Origin: Chthoniobacter sp.
GTDB lineage: Bacteria; Verrucomicrobiota; Verrucomicrobiia; Chthoniobacterales; Chthoniobacteraceae
Direction: 5' to 3'
Length of the DNA: 59,474 nucleotides
Assembly (NCBI GenBank): GCA_028293645.1
Contig: JAQGOK010000159.1
Location: 1-59,474 of the forward strand
The position numbers were made by a program, and so were the translations under genes. The notes beneath the pieces were generated by a model that saw only the letters and a list, made by a program, of their open reading frames with translations, made no database searches and was not told where the DNA came from. Shown here in pieces: positions 1-9,800 of this stretch (positions are counted from its first letter, which is position 1; every line of letters starts with the position of its first letter).

Positions 1-1352
1 ATGATCCGTACCGCGAAGTTACAACTCAGTACCTGACCCGTATCGAAGCGGATGGTATCACCGTCCTTTAAATCAGCCGTTTGCTTGACCGGGACTTCGC
101 CGACCAGAATCGGTCGATCGGCCTGGATGACCTCCAGCTTTCCCACTCTGTTTTCGTAGTCGCAAAGAATCCGCAGCAGCACTTCACCGCCGCTGCCGGG
201 CGAGAGTAAGATGTCGTCCTGGTCGAGGAGCGACGGGTTATTGGAGACAAGATAGCCGCTCTTGTAAGCCTTGAGCTGGAAGCGGCCGCCGAGCGCGCGC
301 GCTTTGCGCCGCAGATCATTCAGCGGCAGTTCGGAGCTGTTATGAAAGACGATCTTGTCGTCCAACGTGGCCTCAACGGTGGTGCCGGCGCGCAACGCCA
401 CGCCATTGAGCAGCGCGTCCACTTCCTTCAGCGCGCGAACCTGCACCTTTAATCCAAAGCGGACCTCCATACACGATTCGCGGGTCCGCGCCTTCTCCAG
501 CTCCACCTCGTCATTATTGTCGATCGCGAGGAAGACCTGGGTCGTGGATACGTTCTTCTTCGCATTGAAGTAGAACGCGAGGTCCTGGTAGGTCAGCACT
601 TGCTCGCCGAGCACAATGCGTTGTCCCGCGTAAACGCGGCAAAATGCGCCCGGTCCGAGAGGCCGGCCGCGCACGACGATTCCTTTGGAGCTCTGATTCT
701 TCAGGAGGATCAAATCGTGGTAGCGAAACGCCACGAGCCGCTCGTCGCCTTGCAAACCTTTCAGCCGCACATCTGCGGCGCCATTCGCCCCAAAGGCTAG
801 CGCCTCCAGCGGCGATTGGCCTTGTTGGTAAATGCCTTTGTCCGACTCTTCCGCGGCGTTCAACTGGTAAACGATATCGATCGCCTGGGCGGCCATCCCG
901 AGCTGCGTCATGAAAGAGTAGAACGTCACGACCTGTGACTTCTCGAGGCCAGCTTTGGAGATCAGATCGTAGAGCTGCACCCCGAGCATCACCTTCCGCT
1001 CGGTGCTAAGCTCTCCGGCGAGCTTCGACGCCATGGCGTTCAGATCCTGATTCTCGTTGAGCGCCTGCCGGAAGAGTTTCCGCAGCTCGGAATATACCGC
1101 CTCCGGATAGTCGTAACGGAGGAACCCGAGGGAGGAGTCGATCTCTTCCTCGAGCACTTCGCCATGCGCTTTGGAGAAAGCGGCAAGCACCTGGATGAGC
1201 AACGGCAGCAGATTCGCGTTTTCGCTTTGTGCGCGCCGCTTGCGGATGCTGCGGCTGGCACGTTCTGCGGTCTCCCAGAGCCGTTGCATGAGCGGGCTGC
1301 CATGCAGGCGTTCGCGGATACGAGCGGCGATTGCGGATCTCAGATGGGTCAT
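1..1352 (-). CDS. N-terminal part of a large protein with a TerB-like domain (C-terminus off the left edge)
   Basis: The reverse strand is open without a stop from an ATG at 1352 to the window edge, giving at least 450 residues. Residues about 35-125 are helical and acidic, and look like a TerB/DjlA-type domain (segments LIQVLAAFSKAHGEVLEEE and STERKVMLGVQLYDLIS). From about residue 165 the sequence turns into beta-rich stretches with short glycine turns (RGRPLGPGAF, SPGSGGEVLL, LKDGDTIRFDTG), reminiscent of FHA-like or other beta-sandwich modules. No catalytic motif is visible in the part seen. The C-terminal part, which would decide the function, is outside the window. A fusion to an ABC ATPase is possible in this phylum but cannot be checked here. 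It is divergent from the cytochrome gene at 1558. Confidence 0.6.
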   Translation of the reverse strand, partial: MTHLRSAIAARIRERLHGSPLMQRLWETAERASRSIRKRRAQSENANLLPLLIQVLAAFSKAHGEVLEEEIDSSLGFLRYDYPEAVYSELRKLFRQALNENQDLNAMASKLAGELSTERKVMLGVQLYDLISKAGLEKSQVVTFYSFMTQLGMAAQAIDIVYQLNAAEESDKGIYQQGQSPLEALAFGANGAADVRLKGLQGDERLVAFRYHDLILLKNQSSKGIVVRGRPLGPGAFCRVYAGQRIVLGEQVLTYQDLAFYFNAKKNVSTTQVFLAIDNNDEVELEKARTRESCMEVRFGLKVQVRALKEVDALLNGVALRAGTTVEATLDDKIVFHNSSELPLNDLRRKARALGGRFQLKAYKSGYLVSNNPSLLDQDDILLSPGSGGEVLLRILCDYENRVGKLEVIQADRPILVGEVPVKQTADLKDGDTIRFDTGQVLSCNFAVRI

Positions 1353-1557
1353 GGGCGAACGGGGCCCCTCCACGAGAGGCGATGGAAAAGGTGGATACGG
1401 TAAGCTGGCCCAGCGCTTTGTCGATGCCCGGAGTCCGCAGGCCAGCCAAGGTTTGGCTTCGGTTGTGGGTCAGTGCAGCGTCTTCGGACTGGAACGATTG
1501 GGATGGTGTGCTTAATTCGGCAGGCCGAGGCCGCGGTGCGGATTTTCGGCGATTTGT
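1353..1557. other. Divergent intergenic region, 205 bp
   Basis: This gap separates the leftward TerB-like gene from the rightward cytochrome gene and must hold both promoters. I see no convincing -35/-10 pair, hairpin or conserved small ORF in it. Confidence 0.4.
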
Positions 1558-4500
1558 ATGCCCCCCTACTTTCTTCGAATCCGCTTTGCCTTGGTCTTCG
1601 CGCTCGGCGCTATCGTCGTCGCGCCCGGGAGCCGGCTCACGGCTGGCGAGGTGGATTTCAACCGGGACATTCGCCCGATCCTTTCCGAGAACTGCTATCA
1701 CTGCCACGGGCCCGACAAGTCCACGCGCAAGGCGAAGATGCGCCTGGATGTCCGCGAGGCTGCACTCGACAAGGAAGCGTTCGTGCCGGGCAATCCCGCC
1801 GAAAGCGAGTTGCTGACGCGCGTCCGAAGCACCGATCCCGAAGAGCAGATGCCGCCTCCGGATTCGCACAAAAAGCTCACTGCCTCCCAAAAAGATCTGT
1901 TGGAACGCTGGATCGCCGAAGGTGCCGAGTATCAGCCGCACTGGGCGTATATCGTTCCGCAAAGGCCTGCAGTTCCGTCGGGCGACAGCCAGGCCGGGCC
2001 GGCGCATCCGGTCGATGCGTTCATTCAACAGCCGCTGCGCGTCAAAGGGGTGAACCCTTCGCCCGAGGCTGATCCGCGCACGTTGCTGCGACGCCTTACG
2101 CTGGACCTCATTGGCCTGCCGCCGACGCCAGCGGAAGTGGCAGCGTTCCTCGCGGATTCTGCGCCTGGCGCCTACGAGCGCGCGGTCGATCGGTTGCTGG
2201 CATCGCCGCACTATGGCGAACGCATGGCCGTTCCGTGGCTGGACGTAGTGCGTTACGCGGACACCGTTGGCTATCACGGCGACCAGAATGCGAACGTCTT
2301 TCCGTATCGGGATTACGTGATCGCCGCCTTCAATCAGAACAAGCCGTTTGATCAGTTCACGGTCGAGCAAATCGCCGGCGACCTTTTGCCGAATGCCACC
2401 GACGAGCAGCGCGTTGCGACCTGTTTTAACCGGCTGAACATGATGACCCGCGAAGGCGGCGCGCAGCCGAAGGAATACCTGACGAAGTATGCCGCCGACC
2501 GCGTCCGCACCGTCTCGGGCGCGTGGCTCGGCTCGACCATGGGTTGCGCGGAATGCCACGACCATAAGTTCGATCCATTCAGCGCGAAGGATTTTTACGC
2601 GATGGCGGCGTTCTTCGCGGATGTGAAGCAGTGGGGCGTTTACAACGACTACAGCTACACGCCAAATCCCGACCTGAAGGGCTTCTCGAATGATCATCCG
2701 TTCCCGCCCGAGATCGAGGTCACGAGCGCCTATCTGATCAAACGTCAGGAGCAACTGCGTGAGCGTCAGCGCGAGATCGTCGCGGCGGCAGGGCGCAAGA
2801 TGAGCGAAGACGTGGCCATGCGGAGCGGTTTCGAAACGTGGCGGCGTGCCAGCGCCGAGTTCGTTCAGACTTTCCCAAATGGCTGGGAGTCCCCGACGCC
2901 CGAAATCACTTTGTCCGCAGCGGCGCCAGCGAAAGCAGGCAAGGCCAAAAAGCCCGAGGTGCCAGTCGCCGCTGACGTCACGAACCCGTCAATCCAGTTC
3001 CAACTTGAGGATGACGGACGGGTGGTGATTGAGCCGAAGGCACCCGCCAGGATTGCGCTGCAGATGCAACCGCAGGCCCGGAACGTGGCCGCGCTGCAGG
3101 TGGAACTGCTTCCGCACGCCAGACATGCCGGTTCGATCCTACGCGCTGGAGCGAAGGTCGGGACGCTGAAAGTGGCGTTGAATCTGAAGCGCGGCGGATC
3201 GGACAAATTTGAGCCGGTGGAACTCGGATCCGGTGAGGCGAATTTCAAGCAACCCCGGTATGCCAACGGAGACGAGGTGCTCGGCCTCAAGGACGGCTGG
3301 GCGCTTGCGAGCGCACATACGACCGACCCATGCAGCGCAATTTGGATTCTCGCGAAGCCGCTGGCCCTCGCGCCGGAAGATCGGCTTTCAGTGACCCTGG
3401 AAGGTGTGAGTGTCGGGTGCGTTCGCGTGTCGATCTCTCCCTTTGCTCCCCAGGACTTCAAGAACCCGGCAGCCGATGCAAAGCTGGTTGCAGCGCTGCA
3501 GCGCGAAGATTCGGCGGATGCCGGTGTGAGCATGGCGTGGCTCCGCAGCACCGGGGCGGATGCCGCAGCCTTCCAGCAACTCACGGCACTCGAGCACGAG
3601 ATCGCCGAGTGTCGCGGTGGTCGCGCGAAGGTGCTCGTCACGGAAGCGGTGACTCCGCAGCCGACGCGCGTTTTGCCACGGGGCAATTGGCAGGATGAAA
3701 GCGGCGACCTGCTCGCACCCGCGGCGCCGCATTTTCTGCCACAGCCAACCAGCTCCGAGGGGCAGCGCCTGAATCGGCTGGATCTCGCGCGGTGGATCGT
3801 TTCGGCAGAGAATCCGCTCACCGCGCGTGTGTTCGCGAATCGACTTTGGAAGCAGTTCTTTGGCGCCGGCCTGAGTTCGGTGGTCGATGATCTCGGCGCG
3901 CAAGGCGAGTCGCCGAGTCATCCGGAGTTGCTCGATTGGCTCGCCGTCGAGTTCCGGGAAAGCGGCTGGAACGTGAAGCACCTGGTGAAGCTGATCGTGA
4001 CCAGCGCGACGTACCGGCAGGACGCAAACCTTCGCCCCGAACTGCGCGACATCGATCCGAACAATCGCCTGCTCGCCAGCCAAAACCCGCGGCGGTTGGA
4101 AGCCGAGTCCGTGCGCGACAACGCACTCGCAATCGCGGGGCTGCTAAACCTGGAGCTCGGCGGCCCGCCGGCCCGTCCCTATCAGCCGGCGAAGTATTAC
4201 GAGAACCTGCAGTTCCCGAGTCGCGAGTATGAGCCGCACCTGGATGACCGGCAGTTCCGGCGCGGGGTTTACACCCACTGGCAGCGGACGTTTCTGCATC
4301 CGATGCTGGCGAACTTCGATGCGCCCTCGCGTGAGGAATGCACCGCCGCCCGCACGGTGGCGAACACCCCGCAACAAGCGCTCACGCTCCTGAACGACCC
4401 AACCTTTATGGAAGCTTCGCGGGTCTTTGCCGCTCGGTTGCTGGCCGACGCGCCGACTGACACCCAGCGTCTGGGACTCGGCTTCGAAACAGCGCTGGCG

Positions 4501-4710
4501 CGCGCCATCAAACCGCGCGAGCAGGAGTCGCTTTCCCGGTTTTTGGCCGCTCAACGGGAGTACTATGAAGCGCATCCGGATGACGCCGCCAAGGTGCTCC
4601 GTATCGGAGTGACGCCCGCGGACTCGCAGACTGCACCCGCGGAACTGGCCGCGTGGACCATGGTGGCGCGAGTCGTTCTGAATTTGCACGAGACCATCAC
4701 CCGCTACTGA
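1558..4710 (+). CDS. PSCyt1-DUF1549-DUF1553 family cytochrome c-like protein
   Basis: The protein has 1050 residues and starts with a signal peptide (about residues 1-28), so it should act outside the cytoplasmic membrane. A planctomycete-type cytochrome c domain (PSCyt1) follows, with a CxxCH heme site in ENCYHCHGPD near residue 45. Next comes DUF1549 (PSCyt2), with a second CxxCH in GCAECHDHKFDPF, then a variable middle and DUF1553 toward the C-terminus, ending in the usual AAWTMVARVVLNLHE-type tail. The length is normal for the family. The DUF1501 gene starts 2 bases after the stop, the usual pairing in Planctomycetes and Verrucomicrobia. These pairs expand in complex-polysaccharide degraders, but the biochemical role is not established, so electron transfer is only inferred from the heme motifs. 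Confidence 0.95.
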   Translation: MPPYFLRIRFALVFALGAIVVAPGSRLTAGEVDFNRDIRPILSENCYHCHGPDKSTRKAKMRLDVREAALDKEAFVPGNPAESELLTRVRSTDPEEQMPPPDSHKKLTASQKDLLERWIAEGAEYQPHWAYIVPQRPAVPSGDSQAGPAHPVDAFIQQPLRVKGVNPSPEADPRTLLRRLTLDLIGLPPTPAEVAAFLADSAPGAYERAVDRLLASPHYGERMAVPWLDVVRYADTVGYHGDQNANVFPYRDYVIAAFNQNKPFDQFTVEQIAGDLLPNATDEQRVATCFNRLNMMTREGGAQPKEYLTKYAADRVRTVSGAWLGSTMGCAECHDHKFDPFSAKDFYAMAAFFADVKQWGVYNDYSYTPNPDLKGFSNDHPFPPEIEVTSAYLIKRQEQLRERQREIVAAAGRKMSEDVAMRSGFETWRRASAEFVQTFPNGWESPTPEITLSAAAPAKAGKAKKPEVPVAADVTNPSIQFQLEDDGRVVIEPKAPARIALQMQPQARNVAALQVELLPHARHAGSILRAGAKVGTLKVALNLKRGGSDKFEPVELGSGEANFKQPRYANGDEVLGLKDGWALASAHTTDPCSAIWILAKPLALAPEDRLSVTLEGVSVGCVRVSISPFAPQDFKNPAADAKLVAALQREDSADAGVSMAWLRSTGADAAAFQQLTALEHEIAECRGGRAKVLVTEAVTPQPTRVLPRGNWQDESGDLLAPAAPHFLPQPTSSEGQRLNRLDLARWIVSAENPLTARVFANRLWKQFFGAGLSSVVDDLGAQGESPSHPELLDWLAVEFRESGWNVKHLVKLIVTSATYRQDANLRPELRDIDPNNRLLASQNPRRLEAESVRDNALAIAGLLNLELGGPPARPYQPAKYYENLQFPSREYEPHLDDRQFRRGVYTHWQRTFLHPMLANFDAPSREECTAARTVANTPQQALTLLNDPTFMEASRVFAARLLADAPTDTQRLGLGFETALARAIKPREQESLSRFLAAQREYYEAHPDDAAKVLRIGVTPADSQTAPAELAAWTMVARVVLNLHETITRY

Positions 4711-4712
4711 GC

Positions 4713-6167
4713 ATGAACTTCGATCCCGCCGCTCACGCTCTCAGCGTCAACCGCCGCACTTTTCTCAACCGCTCGGCTTTCGGGCTCGGCGGCATGGCAT
4801 TGGCGACCTTGCTCAATCCCAGCACGGCTCGCGCGTTCGTGCCGACCGGAGCAAAAGACGAACGGTGGCGGGGCGTGGTGCAGCCGCCGCATTTTCCCAT
4901 CAAGGCGAAGCGGGTCATCCACCTCTGCATGGCCGGCGGCCCATCGCACCTCGAGAGCTTCGACTTCAAGCCGCGGCTGCAGGAGCTGCATGACCAGCCG
5001 TTTCCTGACTCCTTCACGAAAGGGCAACAGCTCGCACAGCTGCAAAACACGCCGCTCAAAGCACGCGGATCGTTCGTCGGCTTCAAAAAGTACGGCCAGT
5101 CCGGCGCGGAAATCTCCGACCTGTTCCCGCACATCGGCAGCATCGCGGATGACCTTTGCATCGTGCGTTCACTGCATACCGAGCAGATCAATCACGACCC
5201 GGCGCATGCCTTCATGAATACCGGCTCGATCGTGAAAGGCCGTCCGAGCATGGGCTCGTGGCTGCTCTACGGTCTCGGCGCCGAGTCGGACAACCTGCCG
5301 GGTTTTATCGTCCTCACTTCGACGAGCAAAGCCGGTGGGGCGCAGCCGATCTCAGCGCGGCAATGGTCGGCGGGGTTTCTGCCGAGCAAGTTTCAAGGCA
5401 TTCAGTTTCAGTCCAAAGGGGAAGCCGTGCATTACGTCGGCAATCCGGAAGGTGTTTGCCAGAGCACGCAGCGACAGGTGGTCGAAGAGATCAACCGGCT
5501 CAATGGAATCCTCGCCAGCGACCGCATTGACCCCGAAATCCAGACGCGCATTGCCCAGTACGAACTGGCCTTTCGCATGCAGACGTCCGTGCCTGATCTG
5601 ACCGACTTTGCGCGGGAGAGCCAGGCGACGCTCGACGATTATGGCGTGAAGCAGGCGGGCGATGGTTCCTTTGCATCCAACTGTCTCCTCGCTCGCCGGC
5701 TCGCTGAACGCGGCGTGCGCTTCATCCAGCTTTACCATCGTGCCTGGGATCACCACCGGGAGATCGAGAAGGATATGCCGATCGCGGCCCGCGACGTGGA
5801 TCAGGCGAGCGCCGCGCTCGTGCGCGATCTGAAAGCCCGGGGTCTGCTGGAAGACACGTTGATCGTCTGGGGCGGCGAATTCGGCCGGACGCCCATGGGG
5901 CAGGGGACCGGCCGTGACCACCACATTAACGCGTTCTCAATCTGGCTGGCCGGCGGCGGGGTAAAGCCGGGCGTGACCTACGGGAGCACCGACGAACTCG
6001 GGTATCGCTTCCTGAAGGACGGGCAGGAAATGCACGTCCACGATCTGCACGCGACGATGATGCAACTCTGCGGCATTGATCACCGGCGGCTTACCTTCCG
6101 GTATCAAGGCCGCGATTTCCGACTTACCGACGTTCATGGCAAGGTCGCGCGAGGCGTCCTCGCGTAA
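4713..6167 (+). CDS. DUF1501 family protein with a Tat-type signal
   Basis: The protein has 484 residues. The start at 4713 was chosen because it lies 2 bases after the upstream stop and places NRRTFLNRSAFGLGGMA near the N-terminus as a twin-arginine signal. Family hallmarks include LCMAGGPSHLESFDFKP near the start, RGVRFIQLYHRAWDHH in the middle, and LIVWGGEFGRTPMGQGTGRDHH toward the C-terminus. DUF1501 belongs to the alkaline-phosphatase/sulfatase fold clan. Tat export fits a protein that folds with a metal cofactor in the cytoplasm. It is co-transcribed with the cytochrome gene before it and probably works with it. The substrate is unknown. Confidence 0.93.
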   Translation: MNFDPAAHALSVNRRTFLNRSAFGLGGMALATLLNPSTARAFVPTGAKDERWRGVVQPPHFPIKAKRVIHLCMAGGPSHLESFDFKPRLQELHDQPFPDSFTKGQQLAQLQNTPLKARGSFVGFKKYGQSGAEISDLFPHIGSIADDLCIVRSLHTEQINHDPAHAFMNTGSIVKGRPSMGSWLLYGLGAESDNLPGFIVLTSTSKAGGAQPISARQWSAGFLPSKFQGIQFQSKGEAVHYVGNPEGVCQSTQRQVVEEINRLNGILASDRIDPEIQTRIAQYELAFRMQTSVPDLTDFARESQATLDDYGVKQAGDGSFASNCLLARRLAERGVRFIQLYHRAWDHHREIEKDMPIAARDVDQASAALVRDLKARGLLEDTLIVWGGEFGRTPMGQGTGRDHHINAFSIWLAGGGVKPGVTYGSTDELGYRFLKDGQEMHVHDLHATMMQLCGIDHRRLTFRYQGRDFRLTDVHGKVARGVLA

Positions 6168-6283
6168 ATCCGTCTGGGCTCCGAGCGGTGCAGAAAGCCT
6201 CCTGAGGAATGGCGGCGGCCCGTCTTGCTGGTCTGCGCGGCCATCGGTAAGACCGAATGGAATCCGCAGCCGAACTAACTACC

Positions 6284-6349
6284 ATGCAAGGCTTTCTCGA
6301 GTTTCTCATTCTAATCGGTGCGTTGTTCGCGACTCTTTGGGCGTTGTGA
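6284..6349 (+). CDS. Possible 21-residue hydrophobic peptide
   Basis: An ATG at 6284 opens a 21-codon frame that is almost entirely hydrophobic (MQGFLEFLILIGALFATLWAL), one predicted membrane helix. Its TGA stop overlaps the GTG start of the next membrane-protein gene (GTGA at 6346-6349), an arrangement typical of translational coupling. It may be a leader peptide for that gene or a micro-protein in its own right. Evidence is limited to hydrophobicity and the overlap, so chance is a real alternative. Confidence 0.35.
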   Translation: MQGFLEFLILIGALFATLWAL

Positions 6350-6744
6350 AAGGCCGGTCGGGCGTCTTTCGAGCGGGCGCCCTGCTCGCCGGCTGCACCG
6401 CGGCATACCTCTGGTTCCACTTATACCGTACGGATCTTCCACCGTCGGTATTACGGGATAGTTTCCCCAGCTTTCTCCTCCCCGTTGTTATCTTCTCCAC
6501 GGTCGACTTGCGCCGACGGATTCGCTTTCCGGATCTTCGCGTGAAACTCACCGTCTTCGTGGTCACGTTGATCGCTGCCGTGGCGTGGTTCGAAGCTATC
6601 GTTCCCGGCATCCTGGGTCACGGCACGGCTGACCTTCAGGATTCGTTGGCCATGGCGCTCGGCTTTGTCGCCTATGTACTCGTCAGTGCCTGTCCACGAT
6701 TCCGAGGCGGTTTTCTTTTTGGAGCGACAGCGCCGAAGACTTGA
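6346..6744 (+). CDS. Small multi-span membrane protein of unknown function
   Basis: Starting from the GTG at 6346 the protein has 132 residues. It shows about four hydrophobic segments: residues 9-25, 38-52, 66-90 and 100-117. A basic loop (DLRRRIRFPDLRVK) lies between the second and third. I do not recognise the family. The start was chosen because the frame upstream reads non-membrane, arginine-rich sequence with no plausible start, and because the GTG overlaps the stop of a tiny hydrophobic ORF. The gene lies 178 bases after the DUF1501 gene and 72 bases before the giant surface protein, with no shared function evident. Confidence 0.6.
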   Translation: MKGRSGVFRAGALLAGCTAAYLWFHLYRTDLPPSVLRDSFPSFLLPVVIFSTVDLRRRIRFPDLRVKLTVFVVTLIAAVAWFEAIVPGILGHGTADLQDSLAMALGFVAYVLVSACPRFRGGFLFGATAPKT

Positions 6745-6816
6745 CCGGAGAGACGAACTCCGGCACACGGAAGCGCTCCGTACGGCTTCCCCCCCTCGTG
6801 AGTCACCCCCCCAATT

Positions 6817-9800
6817 ATGAGCAAACCTCTCCGGCTGGTCTCTCAGCGTTCATCAGGAAAAGTCAGGCGACCAAGTCCGCTTGTGAAGTCAGTCCTGCCG
6901 CTTGGTTGCGCGCTGCTTTTTCTGGGCCATGCACCGGCGTGGGGAGCTGCGATCCTTGCTCCCTCCGACCAGATCTTGGGAGGGCAGGAGAATCCAGAAC
7001 TCACCCAGTTTGTGGTCGGTACGGTGGGAACCGTCGCGGCAACAAATAATTGGCCGGGTGGCGAAGCGCCGGAGCGTGCCATCGACGGCGTTGCCGGGAA
7101 GTATCTGAACTTCGGGATGACCAACACCGGGATCCTGGTGAAGCCCACCTTCAATGGAGGCAATGGAACGGTTGTTTCAAGCTTGCAGCTCTGGACCGCC
7201 AACGATGCGGAGCCACGTGATCCGGCAAGTTATCAACTCTGGGGAACCAATACGGACCTGGACTTCGCCGCGACTACGTTCGACATGACGGCGTTCACGC
7301 AAATCAGCTCAGGCAATCTGGCGCTACCGGCGGGGCGCGGAGGCGGGGGGGCCACGGCGTTAAACAACGCAAACTCGCAGACTGTCACGTTCAGCAATAC
7401 AGCGGGGTATAAGAACTACCTGCTGTTTTTCCCCACGATCAAAGGTGCGGCCAATAGTATGCAAATCGGCGAAGTACAGCTTTTCGGACTCGCGGCCTTC
7501 ACGAGTCTGACCTGGGCTGGGACTACGAGCAACGTCTGGAACATCGAGACGACGGCCAACTGGAACTCTTCCGGGTCACCGTCCACTTACAGCGACACCA
7601 ACGGAGTGGTCTTCAACGATACTGGCGCGCCTTCCCGGACTGATGTGGTGGTTCAAGCGGGAGCCGCCGGTGTGAAGCCTGCAGTCGTTGTGTTCCAAAA
7701 CAACACCCTGAATTACACGATCAGCGGGGACGCCATCAAAAGCACGGGATCGCTGACGGTGGAAGGCACGGGGACGGTGACTCTGAATAACGTCAACAGC
7801 TACGAGAACGGCACGGCTGTAAACGCGGGCACTCTGAATGTCGGCCCAACGGGAAGTCTCGGCGCCGGATCGCTTACGGTGAACAATGCGAACACAGGAG
7901 CGGGAAGAGCGGTCACAGTTAACTTCAACTCGGCTCAGTCGATTGGTTCGCTCTCGGGAAGCATCGCCACCCCAGTGAGCGGCGTGAATACCGCGACGAT
8001 CAACCTGAATGGCAACCTGACTGTCACTCAAACGGTGGACGCAACCTATGCCGGAGCGATTGGCGGAACCGGTGGCTTGATCAAGGAAGGTGCCGCGGAT
8101 TTGACGCTAACAGGCGTTAACACTTACGCGGGCGCGACGGTGATCAACAGCGGCGTCCTCCGGAGCAGCGCACCTGGCGATAACGCACAAGGCGCACTGC
8201 CGGCCGGGCAACCGGTCACGGTGAATGCAGGTGCGACATTGATATTGGGTGCGGACGATGGCCTCGGTTACCACGCGGGCAGAGTGGCGAGCCTGACGGT
8301 GAATGGCGGAACCGTGCTCGGGGGCGCTAACACTCATTCAACGCTTCCCAATGTAACGCTGAACGGCGGCTCATTGACGGCAATGGACGGCGGGAATCTC
8401 TCCCAAGGGGCGCTTCTTAATTACATTCTCGACGGCAACGTCACCACCGTCGCGAGCAGCGTCCCTTCGACAATCAGCGCCAGTGCTATTTACCTCCGTA
8501 ATGACCCGCTCGGGGCCAATGCCACCGCTCCCGTGACGTTCAACGTTCCGCGGGGGACGGCCCCAGTGGATCTGACCGTTTCGTCGGCGATCCTTGATCG
8601 GGGCTCAGGCCTGATCAAAGCCGGCACAGGGATCCTGGCCCTATCCAATACGAACGGATACACCGGACCGACCGTCATCAACGCTGGTACGATTGCGGTC
8701 ACCAACTCTGCGGCATTGGGAGTCGGAAGCGTGACGATCAACAATGGTGGTGCGCTTTCGTTGGGCGCGGCCGCGAACTTTACCGGCTTCAGTGCTTTTG
8801 CTCTCAACGGCGGCGCAACCGTGGACGGAACCGGCGCAGTCCTGACGTTGACTGAAAACATGGGGAGCCAGGCGCGTAGCGTTTTCTCCCCGACGGCTGT
8901 CTCTTTCGCGGAGGGGTTCACCACGACGTTCGCATACTCTGCGGGTGGGAACCGTGCGGCAGACGGATTTGCGTTCGTCGTGCAGGGGGTCGGGCCGAAC
9001 GCCGTCGGAGGCGGAGGCGGTCAGCTCGGGTATGTGGGGATCGCGAACAGCGCCGCTTTGGAGTTCAACATCTACACTGGGAATGGGAACCCCATCGGGA
9101 CAAACTTTGCGGTTGGGACGGCGGGCACTTACATCCCAAGTACGCCGGTGGATCTGGCGAGCGGCGACCCGATCCTGATTACGGTCACTTACGATCCTGT
9201 CGCAGCCACGCTTACCGAGACTCTGTTCAATCGCATCAGCCAGGAGAGCTATACGAACGTGTTCAACGGCGTGGACTTTGCCGCTTCGGTCGGGAGCACC
9301 TCTGGGTTCGTCGGTTTCACCGGCGGCACCGGGGGTGCCTTCGCTTCGCAGAGGTTGGCGGACTTCAGTTTCACGAATTTCGCGGAAGGCGTCGTACTGG
9401 CAAACACGGTGAGCATCCCTGCAGGCGCAACCGTCGGCCTGGAAGTGCTTTCAAAGTCGGTCGGAGGTGCCGGGCTGGCAACGCTGGAGGGAGCAGTCAG
9501 CATGGGCGCGAACTCCGTGCTAAACGTCACCGGTGGCGCAACAGTGACCGACAGTCCTTATAGTCTGAGCTCGAAGGGTGCGGTGACCCTTGGTGGGAAT
9601 ACCACTGTGAACGTGATGAACAACGGCACCGGTATGGGTAGCCTGACGTTGACGGGTGCCATCGGGCAAAGCAGTGCCTCCGCGTTGACCAAGACCGGTC
9701 CGGGAATGCTGACGGTCGGCGGGGCTGCCACCTATAGCGGCGCGACGACGGTAAACGGAGGAACGCTGATGGTGCAGGGTTCAATCAGCGGAGCGAGCAC

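Noticed and set aside
1006..2754. Long open frame on the reverse strand (about 580 codons) opposite the DUF1549/DUF1553 gene
   Set aside because: It is arginine- and proline-rich, has no recognisable domain, and lies antisense to a clear gene and out of frame with the TerB-like gene. It is a GC-rich shadow.
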